From DATAQC01 sp039649175 (GTDB taxonomy: Bacteria; Actinomycetota; Acidimicrobiia; Acidimicrobiales; AC-14): a stretch of 5,702 nucleotides of DNA. Of this stretch, positions 4,715 to 5,702 are shown one piece after another. The stretch spans positions 1 to 5,702 of the forward strand of contig JBBWZS010000196.1 in the NCBI GenBank assembly GCA_039649175.1, written 5' to 3'. The position numbers were made by a program, and so were the translations under genes. The notes beneath the pieces are model-generated. The model did not search any database. It was not told the origin of the DNA and saw nothing but the letters and a program-made list of their open reading frames with translations. Numbering within the stretch: position 1 is the stretch's first letter; the number at the start of each line of letters is the position of its first letter.

Positions 4715-5702
4715 CAGACCGCGCTGAGGCGCTTTTCGAGGCGGGCCAGCTCGTCGCGGAGGGCATCGGGGATGCGTTCGCCCAGGTGGGCGTAGTGCTC
4801 CTCGATGGACGGCACCTCACGGCGCCACTCCTCGACGTCGACCCGCAGTAACTCGGCCATGTCGTCGTCGGCGATGCCCAGGCCCTCGGTGGAGATGGCT
4901 CCCGGGGCGGGCACCATGCCGATGGCGGTCCTGACGGCGTCGGCCCCCCCGGCGACCCGTCCGACGATCCAGGCGACGACCCGGCTGTTGTCGCCGAAGC
5001 CGGGCCACAGCCAGCGGCCCTCGGCATCCTTGCGGAACCAGTTGACGTAGAACAGCTTCGGCAGCTTGTCGGCATCAGTGGCCCTACCGACGTCGAGCCA
5101 GTGGCCCAGGTAGTCGGCCATGTTGTAGCCGCAGAACGGCAGCATGGCGAAGGGATCGCGACGCAGCTGGCCCACCGCACCGGTGGCCGCCGCCGTGGTC
5201 TCCGAGGCCATGATCGAGCCCAGGAACACGCCGTGCTGCCAGTCGAAGGCCTCGTGCACGAGGGGCACCACCGACGAGCGGCGGCCGCCCACCAGGATGG
5301 CCGAGATGGGCACGCCCCTGGGGTCGTCCCACTCGGGGGCCATGGACGGGCACTGGGCGGCGGGGACGGTGAAGCGGGCGTTGGGGTGGGCGGCGGGACG
5401 ATCGGCGCCGGGGGCCCAGTCGTGGCCCAACCAGTCGGTGAGATGGGCGGGCGGCTCATCGGTCATGCCCTCCCACCACACGTCGCCGTCGTCGGTGAGG
5501 GCGGTGTTGGTGAACAGGCAGTTGTGGTCGAGGGTGCGCATGGCATTGGGGTTGGTGTCCTCGGAGGTACCCGGTGCCACGCCGAAGAACCCGGCCTCGG
5601 GGTTGATGGCCCACAGCCGTCCGTCGTCGCCCAGCTTCATCCAGCAGATGTCGTCGCCGATCGTCTCGACCTTCCATCCCGGCAGGGTGGGGATGAGCAT
5701 GG
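4714..5702 (-). CDS. pckG: Phosphoenolpyruvate carboxykinase (GTP), C-terminal part (start beyond window)
   Basis: This enzyme converts oxaloacetate and GTP to phosphoenolpyruvate, GDP and CO2, the first committed step of gluconeogenesis. The 329 residues present are a little over half of the usual roughly 600. Counting the Met at 5700 as 1, GDDICWMK (15-22) is the kinase-2 metal-binding motif. NPEAGFFGVAPGTS (33-46) is the conserved strand that follows it. NARF then VPAAQCP (about 107-117) matches the PEP-binding Arg region. VPLVHEAFDWQHGVFLGS is conserved further on. NWFRKDAEGRWLWPGFGDN (220-238) is the guanine-binding loop. In that loop Phe222, Phe235 and Asn238 match human PCK1 Phe517, Phe530 and Asn533, but Trp230 replaces Phe525. 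The Met at 5700 is not the start: it corresponds to the Met of 'TNLAM', just after the P-loop, which must lie outside the window. The gene runs straight into the RAM gene downstream. Confidence 0.96.
   Translation of the reverse strand, partial: MLIPTLPGWKVETIGDDICWMKLGDDGRLWAINPEAGFFGVAPGTSEDTNPNAMRTLDHNCLFTNTALTDDGDVWWEGMTDEPPAHLTDWLGHDWAPGADRPAAHPNARFTVPAAQCPSMAPEWDDPRGVPISAILVGGRRSSVVPLVHEAFDWQHGVFLGSIMASETTAAATGAVGQLRRDPFAMLPFCGYNMADYLGHWLDVGRATDADKLPKLFYVNWFRKDAEGRWLWPGFGDNSRVVAWIVGRVAGGADAVRTAIGMVPAPGAISTEGLGIADDDMAELLRVDVEEWRREVPSIEEHYAHLGERIPDALRDELARLEKRLSAV

Noticed and set aside
4461..5459. Long minus-strand ORF that would fuse an extra 250 residues to the RAM domain
   Set aside because: The upstream part is an out-of-frame, Pro/Ser/Arg-rich reading of the PEPCK gene. 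The RAM domain begins cleanly at the ATG at 4697 with its own ribosome binding site, so neither fusion nor programmed frameshift is needed.
1..5702. Search for mobile elements, CRISPR, defence or toxin-antitoxin genes, tRNAs and riboswitches
   Set aside because: No repeat array, terminal inverted repeats, transposase or integrase motifs, tRNA-like cloverleaf or long structured leader was seen. All gaps between genes are under 90 bp, and composition is uniform.

Overview
This is a gene-dense stretch of high-GC (roughly 70%) bacterial chromosome. Strong G/C preference at codon third positions, GTG starts, a GTP-type PEP carboxykinase, an MshB/Mca-type PIG-L deacetylase and likely leaderless promoters all point to an actinobacterium. 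The flavour of the proteins suggests a deep lineage such as Acidimicrobiia, but that placement is inference. I see no transposase, integrase, phage gene, tRNA, rRNA, CRISPR array or toxin system. I do not see a clearly new biological system, and most of the window is ordinary housekeeping and envelope-related DNA.

Layout, left to right. (1) 1-223, minus: the N-terminal 74 codons of a methylenetetrahydrofolate reductase-like protein, cut by the window edge. (2) 310-675, minus: a complete MmcQ/YjbR-fold protein. (3) 731-1273, plus: a cupin lipoprotein, divergent from (2) and convergent with (4). (4) 1281-2027, minus: a half-length, motif-degenerate glycoside hydrolase family 1-like protein. (5) 2096-2902, plus: a PIG-L zinc deacetylase. 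(6) 2908-3285, plus: a four-helix membrane protein I do not recognise. (7) 3282-4445, plus: D-alanine-D-alanine ligase. Genes 5-7 form a tight plus-strand operon, with a 5-bp gap and then an ATGA overlap. (8) 4461-4697, minus: a stand-alone Lrp/AsnC ligand-binding (RAM) domain. (9) 4714-5702, minus: the C-terminal 329 codons of GTP-dependent PEP carboxykinase, whose start lies beyond the right edge. Genes 9 and 8 are probably co-transcribed.

Functionally, the plus-strand operon joins a sugar-amide deacetylase, a membrane protein and a peptidoglycan precursor ligase, which suggests an envelope or thiol theme. The minus-strand pair joins gluconeogenesis to a small amino-acid-sensing domain. The longest gap without a gene is 86 bp (224-309), so there is no unexplained non-coding block. 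The items most worth a second look are the half-sized GH1-like protein, the unrecognised membrane protein coupled to ddl, two start codons that sit exactly where leaderless transcription would begin (one under an inverted repeat), and a substitution in the PEPCK guanine pocket.
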